From: Mesorhizobium ventifaucium
GTDB taxonomy: Bacteria; Pseudomonadota; Alphaproteobacteria; Rhizobiales; Rhizobiaceae
DNA: 64,000 nt
Reading direction: 5' to 3'
Assembly (NCBI RefSeq): GCF_935822925.1
Contig: NZ_CAKXZS010000023.1
Span: 372,001-436,000, forward strand
In this document: in pieces, positions 1 through 8,810 of the stretch
Layout of the letters: every line of letters begins with the position of its first letter
How positions within the stretch are numbered: the stretch's first letter is position 1
Notes under the pieces: generated by a model
Told to the model about the DNA's origin: nothing
The model's input: only the letters and a program-made list of their open reading frames with translations
The model's database searches: none
Program-made: the position numbers and the translations under genes

Positions 1-523
1 TTTCGGCGCGCACCGCCTCGACATCGGCGTCCGTCGGCAAAAGCGTCTCGACGACGGACGCATCCATGCCGACCTCGCGGGCGGCGTCGATCAGGACGAC
101 ATGGTCGCCGAGATTGGCGCCTTCCTCGAAATTCAACTGGAACAGACGTCGCACCAGCCGGTTCTGCATGACCTCGCCGGCGGCACCAGCCCAGCGGATG
201 ACGCGGTGCGCGTCCAGCGTGTTGGGCGCAACCTTGATGGCAGCGAAGGCGAAGTTGATTCCCTCGGCTTCGCCCAATGGCTCGATGCGGGCGTGGATCT
301 CGCGGATGCGTTCGTCGCTGCCGAACTTGGCCATCATGTATTCGCGGCGATCCTTGCCATCGGGCGGGATGGTCGGGTCGAGCTGGAATGGCCGCCAGCG
401 AATATGCACTTCGACCTCGTTTGCCGCGGCAATCGCCTTGTCGAGCCGCTTCTGGCCGATGAAGCACCAAGGGCAGACGACGTCGGAGACCACATCGACG
501 GTAATCGACTTCTCGTCGCTCAT
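1..523 (-). CDS. DsbA-family (FrnE-like) thiol oxidoreductase, partial
   Basis: The 3' part of the gene runs off the left edge. The N-terminus reads MSDEKSITVDVVSDVVCPWC, placing a CPWC thioredoxin-fold active site about 20 residues in, followed by FIGQKRL and the helical insertion usual for FrnE/2-hydroxychromene-2-carboxylate isomerase-like proteins. There is no signal peptide, so it is probably a cytoplasmic disulfide oxidoreductase or isomerase. The ATG at 523 is preceded by AGGAGATCAAG, a good ribosome-binding site. The peptide-binding protein gene lies just upstream on the same strand (its stop is 24 bp from this start), so the two may be co-transcribed. The substrate cannot be told from sequence. 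Confidence 0.88.
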   Translation of the reverse strand, partial: MSDEKSITVDVVSDVVCPWCFIGQKRLDKAIAAANEVEVHIRWRPFQLDPTIPPDGKDRREYMMAKFGSDERIREIHARIEPLGEAEGINFAFAAIKVAPNTLDAHRVIRWAGAAGEVMQNRLVRRLFQLNFEEGANLGDHVVLIDAAREVGMDASVVETLLPTDADVEAVRAE

Positions 524-546
524 CTTGATCTCCTGTTCCGAAGAGG

Positions 547-2361
547 TCACTTCGGCTTGCGCCACCATGTCGGCAGTCGATAACCGGAAATGGGGGTCTT
601 TCGCGGATGTTCCAGATAGCTCCAGTAGGCGAGCCATTGCTGCGTATTGTGCTGCATCGGAACCATGTAGTGGCCGGAGATCAACAACCTGTCGAGGACC
701 CGGACGGCGGCAACATAATCTTCGCGGCTGCGGGCGTCGACCATCGCCTCAAGTGCTGCATCTATCGCCGGATCGGCGACGCCGGGAAGGTTGAACGACC
801 CTTCGGCATTGGCGGCAGCCGATCCCCAGCGCCCGAACTGCTCGATGCCGGGCGACAGCGAGTTCTCGAAGCCGCTGGTGCCGATCAGCACCTCGAAATT
901 GAAACGTTGCTTACGCGACTGGATCTGGTCGCCATCAAGGCTGCGGATGGTGACATCGATGCCGATCTTCGCAAGCGTGCGCTGGTAGATGGCGGCAAGG
1001 CGCTCCTCGTTCTGGGAGGCGGTCAGGATCTCGAAGCCGAAGGATTTCCCCCCGGGATCGAGCATCACTCCATCCTGCAAGGCATAGCCCGCGCCCTTGA
1101 ATATGTCGAAGGCAGCTTTCATCACCTTGCGGTTCTGGCCCGAGCCGTCGGTGACGGGTGGCCGCCAGCTGCCGTCCATGACATCGGCTGGCACACGGCC
1201 CGGGTAGGGTACCAGGAGCGCCTTTTCCCTGTCGTTGGCCGGGTGGCCGAGTGCCGACAGCTCGGAATTCTGCCAATAGCTCATGGTGCGCATGTACTTG
1301 CCGCCAAACAGGTTCTTGTTGGCCCATTCGAAGTCGTAGAGCATGCCGAGCGCGCGTCGAACCTCCGGATTGGAGAACTTCTGCAGCCGTGTGTTGAACA
1401 GGAACCCCGTCACCACTGGCGGGATGCCGGTGTCGAACGTTTCGGCGATCACGTCGCCCTTGTGGAAGGCCGGGAAGTCGAGATCGCGCTCGCGCTTGAC
1501 CGGATCGCTGTCGTCAGCGATAGCGCAGATGCCTTTCTTGAAAGCTTCCAGCTTGGCGTTGGCATTGAGGAAATATTCGATGGTGATCTGATCGTAATTG
1601 TCGAAACCGCGCTTGGCGGGGATGTCCTTGCCCCAATAATTTGGGTTGCGCTTGAACACGATACGCTGGCCGGGCGCCACGTGCGCCACGGTGTAGGGGC
1701 CGCTGCCGATCAAAGGTTTCAGCGTGGTCCTGTCGAAGGTCTCCTTGTCGAAAGCGTGCTTCGGCACGATTGGCGTCATCGCGATAACCAACGGAGTCTC
1801 GCGGTTAGCCTTGTCGTTGAATGTAAAACGCACGCTGCGGTCGCCGATTTTTTCCAGTTTGGCGACCATGCTCATACGGGCGCTGTAGGGTGGTCGGCCT
1901 TTCTCCGTAAAGACGTCGTAGGTGAACAGCACGTCTTCCGCCGTCACCGGTTGGCCATCAGACCATTTGGCCCTCGGATCGAGGTGGAATTCGATGCTCT
2001 TGCGCTCCGGATCCATGTCGGCAGTGTCGGCAAGCAGGCCGTAAAGACTGAAGGCTTCATCGTCATTGCGCTGCATCAACGGCTCGAAGACGAGATTGCC
2101 GAAGATCCTGTCGATCATGCCGCGTGCCGTCGTGCGCAGGCTTTTCAGGATGAACGGGTTGAGATTGTCGAAGCTGCCAACGACGCAATAGGTGATGCTG
2201 CCGCCCTTCGGCGCAGCGGGATTGACGTAGTTGAAATGCGCATAGTCGGCCGGCAGCGCCGGCTCGCCTTGCATGGCGATCGCGTGTTTCGGCGCCGACA
2301 AGGCTGGTTGAAACGAAAGGGTGATAATCGCGGCGATCAGCCAAACAAGAACGCGGCCCAT
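547..2361 (-). CDS. Family 5 extracellular solute-binding protein (YejA-like peptide ABC transporter)
   Basis: A 604-residue periplasmic binding protein of the SBP_bac_5 family. It starts MGRVLVWLIAAIITLSF...ALSA, a clear signal peptide, followed by a YejA-like N-terminus (ALPADYAHFNYVNPAAPKGG) and the long two-lobed body. It probably captures oligopeptides or a microcin-like substrate for an ABC importer whose permease and ATPase genes are not in this window. The ATG at 2361 is chosen because AAGGAG lies 7-12 bases upstream. The frame stays open a further ~180 codons upstream, but that stretch has neither coding character nor an RBS and overlaps the divergent IalB gene. Family membership is firm, substrate is inferred. 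Confidence 0.9.
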   Translation of the reverse strand: MGRVLVWLIAAIITLSFQPALSAPKHAIAMQGEPALPADYAHFNYVNPAAPKGGSITYCVVGSFDNLNPFILKSLRTTARGMIDRIFGNLVFEPLMQRNDDEAFSLYGLLADTADMDPERKSIEFHLDPRAKWSDGQPVTAEDVLFTYDVFTEKGRPPYSARMSMVAKLEKIGDRSVRFTFNDKANRETPLVIAMTPIVPKHAFDKETFDRTTLKPLIGSGPYTVAHVAPGQRIVFKRNPNYWGKDIPAKRGFDNYDQITIEYFLNANAKLEAFKKGICAIADDSDPVKRERDLDFPAFHKGDVIAETFDTGIPPVVTGFLFNTRLQKFSNPEVRRALGMLYDFEWANKNLFGGKYMRTMSYWQNSELSALGHPANDREKALLVPYPGRVPADVMDGSWRPPVTDGSGQNRKVMKAAFDIFKGAGYALQDGVMLDPGGKSFGFEILTASQNEERLAAIYQRTLAKIGIDVTIRSLDGDQIQSRKQRFNFEVLIGTSGFENSLSPGIEQFGRWGSAAANAEGSFNLPGVADPAIDAALEAMVDARSREDYVAAVRVLDRLLISGHYMVPMQHNTQQWLAYWSYLEHPRKTPISGYRLPTWWRKPK

Positions 2362-2593
2362 GACCGTCTCCTTACTGGGTCGGCTTGATGATTCGGAGCG
2401 CACCCTAACATGAGCCGACCGCCTCCCGGCCAATCGCGAGCTTAAGAATTGCGGGTATCGGGCTGGATTCGGCACCGCTTGCAGTGTAACACGCCGTCCG
2501 AAGTCATTCTGTTGCCTCATTTCGGCAACAGGTAGCTGGACCACACGGCGCGAAGAAGCCGGTCCCGGGATCATTTGAGAGGAAGTGCACGAT

Positions 2594-3223
2594 ATGACGA
2601 GCCTGAACAGCAACGCGTACCGCCTGTCGGTCATGGCCGCTGGCGTGGTCGGCTTTCTGGGCGCACAGCTTCCCGCTGCTCTTGCGCAGCAGCAACAGCA
2701 GATTCCGCAGGGCTGGTTCAAAGCCTGCACCAAGCAGGAAGACGTCGACATCTGCAATGTCCAGAACATCACCACTGCCGGCAACGGCCAGCTCGTCACC
2801 GGCGTCAGCCTGATCGAATTGAAGGGCAAGGTAAACCGCAAGGTGTTCCAGGTGACGGTTCCGACCGGTCGCCTGGTTCCTCCCGGCATTGGCCTCCAGA
2901 TCGACACCGGGAAGGCGCAGAAGCTCGACTATGTGATCTGCTTCCCCGACCGCTGCGTGGCGGAAGTGCCGCTGACCGACCAGCTCATCGCCTCCTTCAA
3001 GAAGGGTTCGAACCTGACGCTGACCTCGGTCAATTTCCAGAACCAGCCGAACCCGATCAAGATCGCGCTGACCGGCTTCAGCGGCGCCTTCGACGGGCCG
3101 CCGCTGCAGCAGTCGGACATCGAGGATCGGCAGAAGAAGCTTCAGGATTTCGTTGCCAAGAACAATCAGGACTTCGCCAAGAAGCTCAAGGAAGAGCAGG
3201 ACAAGGCGAAGACCGCCAACTGA
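2594..3223 (+). CDS. Invasion-associated locus B (IalB) family exported protein
   Basis: A 209-residue secreted protein. The signal peptide (MTSLNSNAYRLSVMAAGVVG... to AALAQ) is followed by a Gln-rich junction, then an IalB fold with GWFKACTKQEDVDICNVQNI, the substrate-like LIELKGK and paired Cys (YVICFPDRC). The C-terminal ~40 residues are charged and helical (QKKLQDFVAKNN...). IalB proteins are periplasmic or envelope proteins common in Rhizobiales; their molecular role is unclear. ATG 2594 is preferred over GTG 2585 because GAGAGGAAG is better spaced from the former. A strong rho-independent terminator follows the stop by about 40 bp, so it is monocistronic. Confidence 0.87.
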   Translation: MTSLNSNAYRLSVMAAGVVGFLGAQLPAALAQQQQQIPQGWFKACTKQEDVDICNVQNITTAGNGQLVTGVSLIELKGKVNRKVFQVTVPTGRLVPPGIGLQIDTGKAQKLDYVICFPDRCVAEVPLTDQLIASFKKGSNLTLTSVNFQNQPNPIKIALTGFSGAFDGPPLQQSDIEDRQKKLQDFVAKNNQDFAKKLKEEQDKAKTAN

Positions 3224-3260
3224 TCGCCCCTCGGGGCAAAAAAGACAATTTCTCAAGCCA

Positions 3261-3293
3261 ACAAAAAAGCGGGGTCATGCCCCGCTTTTTTGT
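3261..3293 (+). terminator. Rho-independent terminator of the IalB gene
   Basis: A perfect inverted repeat: ACAAAAAAGCGGGG, loop TCATG, then CCCCGCTTTTTTGT. The GC-rich 6-bp core is flanked by A and T tracts, so it can terminate in both directions and may also serve the convergent hspQ gene. Confidence 0.9.
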
Positions 3294-3339
3294 TCCGGCC
3301 GGCCATTTCTTGATCCCATCAGGCCCGCAATCCGTCAGG

Positions 3340-3666
3340 TCAATGTCTTGACTGGCGTCTCGGCTCGTAGCGGCCGTCCGGCCTCTTGTCGAACATCTCG
3401 CCGATCTCCGGATGCCGCACCGGTTCGCCAGACTGATCCTCGAGCAGGTTCTGCTCAGACACATAGGCGATGTATTCCGTTTCCGAATTCTCGGCGAGCA
3501 AGTGGTAGAAGGGCTGGTCCTTGCGCGGCCGCACATCCGCCGGGATCGCCTCGTACCATTCGTCGGTGTTGGCGAATTGCGGGTCGACATCGAAAATGAT
3601 GCCGCGGAACGGAAACAGCCGGTGGCGAACGACCTGTCCGATCGAAAATTTGGCTGTTTTCATCAT
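3340..3666 (-). CDS. hspQ: Heat shock protein HspQ (hemimethylated-DNA-binding YccV family)
   Basis: A 108-residue cytoplasmic protein of the HspQ/YccV family: MMKTAKFSIGQVVRHRLFPF at the N-terminus, then RGIIFDVDPQFANTDEWYEAIP and QPFYHLLAENSETEYIAYVSEQNL. In enterics HspQ is linked to the Lon protease (specificity enhancer) and to hemimethylated DNA binding. The frame opens at a GTG at 3678, but family members start at the KTAKF motif, so ATG 3666 (or the adjacent ATG 3663) is preferred. It converges on the IalB gene and shares its bidirectional terminator. Confidence 0.9.
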   Translation of the reverse strand: MMKTAKFSIGQVVRHRLFPFRGIIFDVDPQFANTDEWYEAIPADVRPRKDQPFYHLLAENSETEYIAYVSEQNLLEDQSGEPVRHPEIGEMFDKRPDGRYEPRRQSRH

Positions 3667-3868
3667 GGTACTCACCACTAAGTCCTAGAGTGCCGCGTCC
3701 TTGGAATGCGCAAAGACTCTCTAAGACCTTGAATTTACGCGTTACGCTTCAAAAAATCGAGCCCGACTTATGGCTGATACCTGACCTATTTGGCGCAGAC
3801 GCCGCATGAATTCAATGCCGAAGCGCTTGACGCCCTCCCAAGCTACGGCCAGCCGGCCCGAGGACGTG

Positions 3869-5080
3869 CTAGCGCCTGATCTGTTTCCTTAAGCCGCCGG
3901 CGAGCGCCGCAAAACCACTGCCGGGCCGCAGCCCCTCGCGCATGAAAAAGGCGCGGAGCGGCGCGAAGCCGCCGAGCACGCCAAGGCCAGCACTGCGCGC
4001 CATCTGTGCCGGCAGCATCTGCGAGAGCAGCGACTTGTTGAGCAGGTTGACCGCATTGCTGCGCGCCAGGATGTCGGGCCGGCGCTTGAAATCATAGGCT
4101 GCGAGTGCCTTGACGGCGCCTGGGTCGTCCCTGTTTTTGCAAGCAATTCCAACCAAATCATCGATATCCCTGACACCAAGGTTGAGACCTTGCGCGCCGA
4201 TCGGCGGAAACACATGGGCGGCTTCGCCGACAAGTGCCACCCGGTTGCGCGCGAAGCACCGCGGCGTCACGCCGGAAAGCTGGTAGATCTGCCGGCCGGG
4301 TTCGACGGAAACCCGGCCCAGCATCGATTGCATCCGCTGTTCGATCCGCATCGAAAGCGCCGCGTCGTCCAGTGCGGCGAGTTCCTTCGCCGTTTCCGGC
4401 TCTACCATCCAGACAAGGCTGGACCGGTTGCCGGGCAGGGGAACCTGGGTGAACGGGCCGGTCTCGGTGTGGAACTCGGTTGAGGTGAAAGCGTGGTCGC
4501 TGCGGTGGCCGAAATTGAGAACCAATGCCGCCTGCGGGTAGGGCCGCGCGGATGTCGAGATGTTGGCAGCCTCGCGGGCCGGCGACAAACGGCCATCTGC
4601 AGCGACGGCCAGCGATGCTGTGGCCTCGCTGCCGTCAGACAGGATCGCATGCGCATGGTCGCCCTCGAGGCGCCAGGTCTCCACCATCGCATTTCGCCAT
4701 TCGATGCCGGAATGCGCGGCAACAACACTGGCAAGTGCGGGGTTGAGCGCACTGTTGGGTAAATTCAGCCCGAACTGCTCCTCGCCGATTTCGCTGGCGC
4801 GGAAAATGACCACCGGGCTGCGGATCAGCCGGCTGGTTGCATCGACGATGCGCATCACCTTCAGCGGCGCGGCCTGGGACCTCACCGCATCGAGGACGCC
4901 CAACCGCTCGAGGATCTTCAGGGCCGGATTCATCAGGGCCGTCGTGCGGCCGTCCTGGCTATTTGCCTCGGGTCCGACGAGCGTCACGGGAAAGCCGGCG
5001 TCTGCGAAACCAAGCGCTGCAATCAGCCCTGCCGGGCCACTGCCGGCGACCAGTATCCGTGCTGTTTCCCGACGGTCCAA
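3869..5080 (-). CDS. UbiH/UbiF-family FAD-dependent hydroxylase
   Basis: A 403-residue flavoprotein monooxygenase related to UbiH/VisC/COQ6 ubiquinone hydroxylases. The N-terminal GxGxxG dinucleotide fold is RILVAGSGPAGLIAAL; the DG motif is VAADGRLSPAR (about residue 160); the second FAD motif is VALVGEAAHVFPPIGAQGLN near residue 285. The usual C-terminal helix is present. The start must be TTG at 5080, since no ATG precedes the FAD fold; GGGA lies about 10 bases upstream. It probably acts in ubiquinone ring hydroxylation, but the exact position modified is not readable from sequence. Confidence 0.85.
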   Translation of the reverse strand: MDRRETARILVAGSGPAGLIAALGFADAGFPVTLVGPEANSQDGRTTALMNPALKILERLGVLDAVRSQAAPLKVMRIVDATSRLIRSPVVIFRASEIGEEQFGLNLPNSALNPALASVVAAHSGIEWRNAMVETWRLEGDHAHAILSDGSEATASLAVAADGRLSPAREAANISTSARPYPQAALVLNFGHRSDHAFTSTEFHTETGPFTQVPLPGNRSSLVWMVEPETAKELAALDDAALSMRIEQRMQSMLGRVSVEPGRQIYQLSGVTPRCFARNRVALVGEAAHVFPPIGAQGLNLGVRDIDDLVGIACKNRDDPGAVKALAAYDFKRRPDILARSNAVNLLNKSLLSQMLPAQMARSAGLGVLGGFAPLRAFFMREGLRPGSGFAALAGGLRKQIRR

Positions 5081-5321
5081 TTCGGCTTCCCGGTTGCGAT
5101 GCGAGGCGGTCGGTCCGACCTGATGAGCATATAGATCAGATCATGCGGCTTGATCAACGCGGCGATTCGGCCCATTCGATTGCCATGACCGCCGAAGACC
5201 ATGATTTCAGTCATCTCGACCGTTTCGGCCGCGCCGCGGCGAGCGTCTCGCGCAATCCTCGACTGGCGGTGAACATCGTTCTGGGCGGAGCGTCGTCCTG
5301 GCATGGCTGCTTCTTGGGGCT

Positions 5322-6080
5322 ATGGCCATACGTGGCGCCGAAAGTCGGGTACCGGGCATCGATGCACCCGGTGACACGATGCTCAGGTACCTGCCGGGGC
5401 TGCCGCTGCCGGATCTTCTCGAGCGCTTCTTCACCCTTTGTCTTGCACCTGCGCCGCTCGACGGGGGCCTCGGCGCGCAGGCCGGAGCGCTCATCATCAT
5501 GTGGTTCCTGATGGCGGTCGCCACCATGCTGCCTTCGGCGGCGCCGATGATCCGCACCTATTGCGAGATTGCCGATACCGCGCGGATCAAGGGCGAAGCG
5601 GTCGTCCATCCGCTGATCCTGGTCGCCGGTTACCTCAGCGTGTGGTTGGCTGCGTCGGCAGTGTTTGCGGCGCTGACGCTCATCGTTCACGCCTTCGCCT
5701 CATCTGTGCAGATGCTCGATCCGGTGGTCGGAGCGACCGGAGCAGTCGCGCTTTTGGCTGCTGGCCTCTATCAGTTCAGCGGCCTAAAGGAAGCCTGCCT
5801 GACAAAATGCAAAAGCCCGTTCTCGATCCTGTTTTCGAACTGGAGCGCGAGGCCCGGCCGCATTTTCCGGCTCGGCATGGCGCAGGGTGTCTGGTGCCTC
5901 GGCTGCTGCTGGGCGCTGATGCTGGTGATGTTCGCCGTCGGTGTGATGAACGTGTTCTGGTTGGCGTTGATCGGCCTGTTCACCTTGGTCGAAAAACAGT
6001 CGGCGGGCAGGCTGCCAACCCGGCTCGCCGGTGCGATACTGCTTGTCTGGGCAACCGCCCTGCTAGTAGTCTCGGCATAG
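5322..6080 (+). CDS. DUF2182 integral membrane protein, N-terminus probably frameshifted
   Basis: A hydrophobic 252-residue protein of the DUF2182 (predicted metal-binding membrane protein) family: several membrane helices, GLKEACLTKCKSPF with the CLTKC pair, and the diagnostic VWCLGCCWALM near residue 190. The reading frame is open upstream to 5205 and continues a membrane helix (VVLAWLLLGAMAI), but has no ATG, GTG or TTG there. A different frame from ATG 5185 encodes a plausible amino end (MTAEDHDFSHLDRFGRAAAS...IVLGGAS) that would join at about 5292, so the original gene was probably 5185-6080 with a frameshift. It is followed 12 bp later by the DUF1326 gene, its usual partner. Confidence 0.75.
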   Translation: MAIRGAESRVPGIDAPGDTMLRYLPGLPLPDLLERFFTLCLAPAPLDGGLGAQAGALIIMWFLMAVATMLPSAAPMIRTYCEIADTARIKGEAVVHPLILVAGYLSVWLAASAVFAALTLIVHAFASSVQMLDPVVGATGAVALLAAGLYQFSGLKEACLTKCKSPFSILFSNWSARPGRIFRLGMAQGVWCLGCCWALMLVMFAVGVMNVFWLALIGLFTLVEKQSAGRLPTRLAGAILLVWATALLVVSA

Positions 6081-6092
6081 GGAGAGAATTCG

Positions 6093-6707
6093 ATGGCGGA
6101 TCAAGGCTGGGCAATGAAAGGAGAGCTGGTGCTCTCCTGCAATTGCACGGTTTTTTGTCCTTGCGTGCTGTCCCTCGGCAGTCACCCGCCGACCGAGGGC
6201 TATTGTCAGACCTGGGCGGGGTTCCGCATCGATGCCGGCCATTTCGGCGAGGTCGACCTGTCCGGCCTCAATCTTGGGCTGGTCATGGAAATCCCCGGCT
6301 ATATGAGCCGCGGCAACTGGACCGCCGGATTGTTCATCGACAAGCGCGCCTCAGTCTACGCTGTAAGGGCGCTGACCAGGATTTTCACCGGCAAGGCTGG
6401 GGGAACCACCTCGCTGCTAGCCATCCTGGTCGGAAAGTTCCTCGGCGTCGAGCAAGCGCCGATCACCTATGAGACGCGCGACAGGACGCGGATCTTCCAG
6501 ATCCCGAAGATCATCGATGGGGCGGTGACGCCGACTTCCGGCAAGGACCGCGACGAGGATACGGTGATCAGTAATTCGGAGTACTGGATCGCACCGGAAA
6601 TCATCGTCGCCAGCTCCGACAAGAGCAAGATGCGGGCCTTCGGCCGCAACTGGAATTTTGCCGGCCGCTCGGCCGAAATCTGCAAGCTGGACTGGCGGGG
6701 CCCGTGA
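6093..6707 (+). CDS. DUF1326 domain protein
   Basis: A 204-residue soluble protein carrying the DUF1326 N-terminal Cys motif (LSCNCTVFCPCVLS) and a C-terminal Cys (SAEICKLDW). DUF1326 and DUF2182 genes usually sit together, as here; the paired Cys clusters hint at metal or redox chemistry, but no function is established. The ATG at 6093 follows GGGAGAGAATTCG. The stop overlaps the GTG of the downstream pcs gene by four bases, suggesting translational coupling across DUF2182-DUF1326-pcs. Confidence 0.85.
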   Translation: MADQGWAMKGELVLSCNCTVFCPCVLSLGSHPPTEGYCQTWAGFRIDAGHFGEVDLSGLNLGLVMEIPGYMSRGNWTAGLFIDKRASVYAVRALTRIFTGKAGGTTSLLAILVGKFLGVEQAPITYETRDRTRIFQIPKIIDGAVTPTSGKDRDEDTVISNSEYWIAPEIIVASSDKSKMRAFGRNWNFAGRSAEICKLDWRGP

Positions 6708-7540
6708 GCAAAAAAACAACGGCCAGAAAAATCACGGCCGGAAAAATCACGGCCAGGAAAATCGCCGACAGGATTCCGAGGCCGAAGAAGAAAGTCACAT
6801 GGCCGCAGGCGCGCGCGTTTTCGGTCCATCTGCTGACCGCGTCGGGCTCGTTCCTGGCGTTCCTGTCGCTGGTGGCAGCGAGCGAGCAGCGCTGGACGGC
6901 GATGTTCTGGTGGCTGGGGCTGGCGCTGTTCGTCGACGGCATCGACGGGCCGATCGCCAGGAAACTCGAGGTCAGGGAAATCCTGCCGACGTGGTCGGGC
7001 GAACTCCTCGACAACATCATCGATTACGTCACCTATGTGCTGATACCGGCCTTCGCGCTTTACCAGCGCGGCTTCATGGGTGAGGGCCTGTCGTTCCTGT
7101 CGGCGGCGATCATCGTCGTATCGAGCGCGATCTACTATGCCGACACCGGGATGAAGACCAAGGAAAATTTCTTCAAGGGGTTTCCCGTGGTCTGGAACAT
7201 GGTGGTGTTCACGCTGTTCGTCATCGAGCCGGGACAATGGGTTTCCTTCGCCGTGGTCGTGGTGGCCGGCGTCCTGACCTTTGTGCCGATCAATTTCATC
7301 CACCCGGTGCGGGTGGTGCGGCTGCGGCCGATCAACCTTGGCATGACGCTGCTATGGTGCGCTTTCGGAGCGCTGGCGCTGGCGCAGGCAGCGCTTGCCG
7401 CCTTCTACGACCAGATCGGCGTCCTGGGCGAGCAGGTGAGTGTCTTCACCAAGATCGGCATCACGGTCACCGGACTTTACCTCGCATGCATCGGCGGTAT
7501 CATGCAGCTCTTTCCAACGCTCGGCGCCAAGAAAACCTGA
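6704..7540 (+). CDS. pcs: Phosphatidylcholine synthase
   Basis: A 278-residue inner-membrane CDP-alcohol phosphatidyltransferase that condenses CDP-diacylglycerol with choline to make phosphatidylcholine, a hallmark lipid of rhizobia. The catalytic motif is the Pcs variant DGIDGPIARKLEV...GELLDNIIDY, with Asp78, Asp81, Asp103 and Asp107. About eight membrane helices follow. The GTG start at 6704 overlaps the previous stop. The first 25 residues are Lys-rich and unusually repetitive (repeats of RKITA/GKITA), encoded by a 15-bp tandem repeat at 6722-6766; family members generally begin nearer the KKVTWPQARAF segment. Confidence 0.93.
   Translation: MSKKTTARKITAGKITARKIADRIPRPKKKVTWPQARAFSVHLLTASGSFLAFLSLVAASEQRWTAMFWWLGLALFVDGIDGPIARKLEVREILPTWSGELLDNIIDYVTYVLIPAFALYQRGFMGEGLSFLSAAIIVVSSAIYYADTGMKTKENFFKGFPVVWNMVVFTLFVIEPGQWVSFAVVVVAGVLTFVPINFIHPVRVVRLRPINLGMTLLWCAFGALALAQAALAAFYDQIGVLGEQVSVFTKIGITVTGLYLACIGGIMQLFPTLGAKKT
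6722..6766 (+). repeat. 15-bp tandem repeat encoding the Pcs N-terminus
   Basis: Three imperfect units (GCCAGAAAAATCACG, GCCGGAAAAATCACG, GCCAGGAAAATCGCC) in frame at the 5' end of pcs, adding a basic five-residue repeat. A weaker fourth unit precedes them. It looks like slipped-strand expansion. Confidence 0.8.
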
Positions 7541-7588
7541 TCCCAAGAGAGTCTGGTCGCAAGAGAGTCTGGTCCCAAGAGAGCCCCA
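7541..7588 (+). repeat. 16-bp tandem repeat between pcs and the quinone reductase gene
   Basis: Three units, TCCCAAGAGAGTCTGG, TCGCAAGAGAGTCTGG and TCCCAAGAGAGCCCCA, fill the entire gap from the pcs stop to the next ATG. AAGAGAG in each unit is a possible weak Shine-Dalgarno, so copy number could set spacing for the next gene. Confidence 0.85.
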
Positions 7589-7591
7589 TCA

Positions 7592-8569
7592 ATGTCCAAA
7601 GCAATACGCATCCACGCCCATGGCGGTCCGGAGGTCCTGACCTATGAGGACGCCGATCCGGGACAACCCGGCTCGGGGCAAATCCTGGTCAGGCACACGG
7701 CGATCGGCCTCAATTTCATCGACGTCTACCATCGCTCCGGCCTTTACCCGCCGCCAGGCGGTTTCCCGCTGATACCCGGCAGCGAGGCGGCTGGGGTGGT
7801 CGTGGAAGTGGGCGCGGATATCGACTGGCTGAAGCCGGGCGATCGCATCGCATACGCCGTGACGACTGGCGCCTATGCCGAGCAGCGCGTGATCGCCGCC
7901 GATCGCGTCGTCAAGGTGCCGGACGGCATCAGCGACGAACAGGCCGCCGCCATGATGCTGAAAGGGATGACGGCGGAATATCTGCTGCGCCGGACCTTCA
8001 AGGTGAAGGCGGGAGACACGATTCTGTTTCACGCGGCGGCCGGCGGTGTCGGGCTGATCCTCGGCCAATGGGCCAAGCATCTTGGCGCAACCGTGATCGG
8101 CACCGCCAGCTCCGCCGACAAGATCGAGCTCGCCAAGGCGCATGGCTTCGACCATGTCATCAACTACCGCGAGCAGAACTTCGTCGCCGGCGTCCTCGCC
8201 ATCACCGGCGGCAAGAAGTGCGACGTCGTCTATGATTCGGTCGGCAACGACACCTTTCCGGCCTCGCTCGACTGCCTGAAGCCGCTCGGCATGTTCGCCA
8301 GCTTCGGTCAATCGTCGGGACCGGTCCCGCCGTTCAGCATGTCGCTGCTGGCGCAAAAAGGTTCGCTGTTCGCAACCCGTCCGACGCTGTTCGTCTACAA
8401 CGCCAAGCGCGAAGACCTGGAAGCATCCGCCGCCGCGCTGTTCGAAATCGTGCTCAGCGGCGCGGTCAAGATAAAGATCAACCAGCGCTACGCGCTCGAG
8501 GACGCCGGCAAGGCGCATTCCGACCTTGAAGGCCGCAGGACAACCGGGACAACCATTCTTATCCCCTGA
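7592..8569 (+). CDS. NADPH:quinone oxidoreductase (zinc-independent MDR family)
   Basis: A 325-residue cytoplasmic medium-chain dehydrogenase/reductase of the QorA/zeta-crystallin type. The N-terminal GroES-like domain has IGLNFIDVYHRSGLYP and the family PGSEAAGVV; the Rossmann domain has HAAAGGVGLILGQWAKHLGA (about residue 150) and lacks the zinc-binding Cys of alcohol dehydrogenases. The C-terminus has the expected YALEDAGKAHSDLEGRRTTG. It would reduce quinones by one electron with NADPH. Same strand as pcs and only ~50 bp behind it, so it may be the last gene of that operon. Confidence 0.92.
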   Translation: MSKAIRIHAHGGPEVLTYEDADPGQPGSGQILVRHTAIGLNFIDVYHRSGLYPPPGGFPLIPGSEAAGVVVEVGADIDWLKPGDRIAYAVTTGAYAEQRVIAADRVVKVPDGISDEQAAAMMLKGMTAEYLLRRTFKVKAGDTILFHAAAGGVGLILGQWAKHLGATVIGTASSADKIELAKAHGFDHVINYREQNFVAGVLAITGGKKCDVVYDSVGNDTFPASLDCLKPLGMFASFGQSSGPVPPFSMSLLAQKGSLFATRPTLFVYNAKREDLEASAAALFEIVLSGAVKIKINQRYALEDAGKAHSDLEGRRTTGTTILIP

Positions 8570-8585
8570 GCCTTGCTATCGCTTA

Positions 8586-8700
8586 GAGCGAAGAGCGTCC
8601 ACTTGGACGCACAAAAGCACGCTCCAACATTTTGAGTCTACTCATCGTGCTTTCCGAAAATCGATTTCGATTTTCGGGCCGATGCGTTAGGTTTCCGCTG
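8586..8700. repeat. Intergenic palindromic repeat
   Basis: A composite element with two hairpins, GCGTCCACTTGGACGC at 8595-8610 and CCGAAAATCG/CGATTTTCGG at 8654-8677, between the quinone reductase gene and the BMP operon. It resembles the mosaic palindromic elements scattered through rhizobial genomes. No coding potential; possibly an mRNA-processing or transcription-end structure. Confidence 0.7.
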
Positions 8701-8810
8701 AAATTCTTGAAGCTCTTTCAAGACGGGTGCCGCTTTGCGATGACAGCAGGCCGCGCATACCATGCCTGCGGGAACACAGAACATATCTGGCAAACCAGAT
8801 GGGAGGCACT

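Noticed and set aside
607..2388. 593-codon plus-strand frame opposite the peptide-binding protein
   Set aside because: It is antisense to a well-supported binding protein with signal peptide and RBS; it has no family motif. A shadow of GC-rich codon bias.
2362..2907. N-terminal extension of the peptide-binding protein to 786 residues
   Set aside because: The extension precedes the natural signal peptide, lacks an RBS and overlaps the divergent IalB gene.
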